Positions 62,234-64,000 of a stretch of DNA of 64,000 bases are shown here, piece after piece (the stretch's first letter is position 1; each line of letters starts with the position of its first letter). The position numbers and the translations under genes are program-made. The notes under the pieces were generated by a model. The model worked only from the letters and a program-made list of their open reading frames with translations. It was not told the DNA's origin and did no database searches. This DNA is from Ophthalmolycus amberensis (lineage: Eukaryota > Chordata > Actinopteri > Perciformes > Zoarcidae), in assembly GCA_024529925.1 (NCBI GenBank), contig JAFEUB010001181.1:100001-164000 (forward strand), read 5' to 3'.

Positions 62234-63965
62234 ATGGAGAGTCGTTGTTGTACATGCTCGGTGCTAGCGGGAGCTAAACAAGGTAGCGTACGTCATCAGT
62301 ATTTATCCGAGTTAAACACAATGGAGCCAGTGAGTCTGACTGTAACGACTAGCGTTACCTATGCATTTTAAAATACGTGATCATGTGTCAGTGTTAAGGC
62401 TGTGAAGCTGTGTTTGCTGTAGCGACGGTGAATGTAGCATTGCTTGTCTGCGTGCGTACAAATACGTCTGGTGAGACATCTGGCCTATATTTACGCTCGT
62501 GTCTAGACGGAAACTGTTGACGCACAAATTGCAGAAACTGTCCGACACGGTTGAGGGTATAGCGTCAGGCATTGACCTACAATGGTTCCGGGAATGGTTC
62601 GGTTGTTTTGAAGTGGGGTCTTATTCTGCAGTCAGTGGTGTCCTACAGTAGAGGGCAGTCGGTACGCCCACAGTTAGGAGGAAGCAGACCCGGAGAACAG
62701 CGGTTACATGTCGGTCTACGCTCGATGAATTCAATGAATGTTCAACGAGAGAATGTCCTCGTGCAAAGATCCGGAACATCACAATGATGTGTAACTTGCG
62801 CTGTGATTTAGTTCCATATATTGAAGTAGCCTAGCTGTTGTATTAACGTCGGTCTTTCAAATTTAGAATAAAGAAATTTCAATTGAATAATATCTAAACA
62901 ATATTTATCATCAGTTTTCAAATTGAACTGGATGAATTATAAATCATAAATACTCTAACAATAAATACATGTCAAATAAGGGATGCATATAAGAATAAAT
63001 TACATAACAGAAATCTTTTGAAAAACGTGCATCTTAAAATATGGTACTTATATTTTAGAAAAGTGAATTGTCCTGCAGCTTAAAATTCAGTTCATTCAGG
63101 TGTGAAGTGATGTCAACCAAGAAAACCACGATATTATATTCCTCTCATCTTCTAAAAAGAAGAATTTGTGTGCAGGGACTTTATCTGTGGTTATTAAAGC
63201 CACTTGTTTCAGCTCTTTTCCTCTCTGTTAACATCACTGTTGGTCGGTGAATACAAGTTTTAGGATTCTGATCATATTGGGCTCTTCGATTGTTTATTTT
63301 CTGTGCCTTCATTTCAGATGTGAGTGGGTACGTTGTGTACTTTGTCTCAGTGGCACTGCACATTGGCACTTTTAATAATCTGCATGGTCTCTGAACATGT
63401 GAAACACTGGCAAACTCAGGGAGCGACAACTGCCACAGTTAGTCAGTAGCTGCTGAGGCATGCCTCAAAAAAAGTGCCACTGTTTGAGCTTGCTGTTACT
63501 CCCCAGCGTGGCATTCAAGCGCTAGGATTGGCCAGGCGTCCATGCCCGCCGGGTTACAGGTAACCTGGTTAGTTCGGATGCTATGTCCGGACCATCCTGA
63601 CCCTAACCCCCTCGAGGACAATGCTTAACGTTAACCAATCGTGTCTGCCTCAACCAGCTACACAGCGTGGGTCTTGCCAAGAAATGCAGTGGGATTCATA
63701 ATCACGCGGCCTGGGGGCTTTGAATAGGGCATGCATAAATTTCACTTCGAACAAAATCGACACGTTTCAGTTCAGTTCGACGTCTGAAAGAGCTCTCTGA
63801 CGGCAAGATAAATCTGTGATAATATGTACGGTAATAATAAACATGTTTGAATCACATATTATAATTGAGCAAATATATTAATCTATTAAATGACATTGCT
63901 GTGTTTTAGAGTCTCCTGGACAGTTTTCGGTGAACACATGGAGTGCAGCCCTTGATGGTGACATG
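62234..63965 (+). CDS. Ankyrin repeat protein, ANKRD39-like, 5' end only (two exons)
   Basis: Exon 1 (62234-62282) reads MESRCCTCSVLAGAKQ and ends CAAG|GTAGCG in phase 1. Exon 2 (63910-63965), after TGTGTTTTAG, reads SPGQFSVNTWSAALDGDM and ends ACATG|GTAAGA in phase 0. Joined, they match the N-terminus of ANKRD39, which has a CCS..SVL...Q segment followed by a WSAALNGDL segment opening the first ankyrin repeat. The function of ANKRD39 is poorly known. The remaining ankyrin exons lie beyond the right edge. The exon pairing rests on splice sites and this short similarity, so another ankyrin protein is possible. Confidence 0.6.
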
Positions 63966-64000
63966 GTAAGATGAAGACAAAGACTTATTTTTATTGAGAC

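Overview
This is a piece of a teleost fish nuclear genome, most likely a percomorph. The signs are intron-rich vertebrate genes with short introns, (CA)n and (GA)n microsatellites, a Tc1-like transposon, an L2/CR1-type LINE fragment, a palindromic MITE, and other repeats typical of teleosts. Four complete protein genes were read exon by exon on the minus strand. A fifth gene starts on the plus strand and leaves the window at the right edge.

Layout. Positions 1-7,996 hold no gene I can support: a CT-rich tract, microsatellites, a dead Tc1-like element (4,624-5,804) and the probable 3' UTR of the first gene. Positions 7,997-13,065 (-) hold a BTB zinc-finger gene with an N-terminal integrase-type HHCC finger, an architecture like ZBTB11 but with only two C2H2 fingers. 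Positions 15,772-24,102 (-) hold chaf1b, the p60 subunit of chromatin assembly factor 1, enlarged by about 20 copies of a 15-residue repeat. Positions 25,934-34,144 (-) hold morc3, a GHKL ATPase with a CW zinc finger. Positions 36,372-52,832 (-) hold dop1b (dopey2), a 2,312-residue trafficking scaffold in 37 coding exons. Positions 55,155-55,440 are a CpG-bearing promoter region for dop1b. Beyond it the DNA is AT-rich and almost featureless until 62,234, where the first two exons of an ANKRD39-like ankyrin-repeat gene run (+) off the end.

How the genes relate. chaf1b, morc3 and dop1b lie side by side, head to tail, as they do on human 21q22, so this is an ancient conserved block. chaf1b (histone deposition) and morc3 (chromatin and PML-body ATPase) are nuclear, while dop1b acts on endosome-Golgi membranes. 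They are neighbours by descent, not a pathway.

Most interesting observations: morc3 appears to carry two minor-spliceosome (U12-type) introns, one of them AT-AC. The chaf1b coding repeat lies between two Asf1-binding-like motifs and contains three single-base insertions that together restore the frame. A 12-base palindrome, GCTAACGTTAGC, occurs three times. Two genes each show one isolated single-base frameshift that looks like an assembly error. I found no novel multi-gene system.
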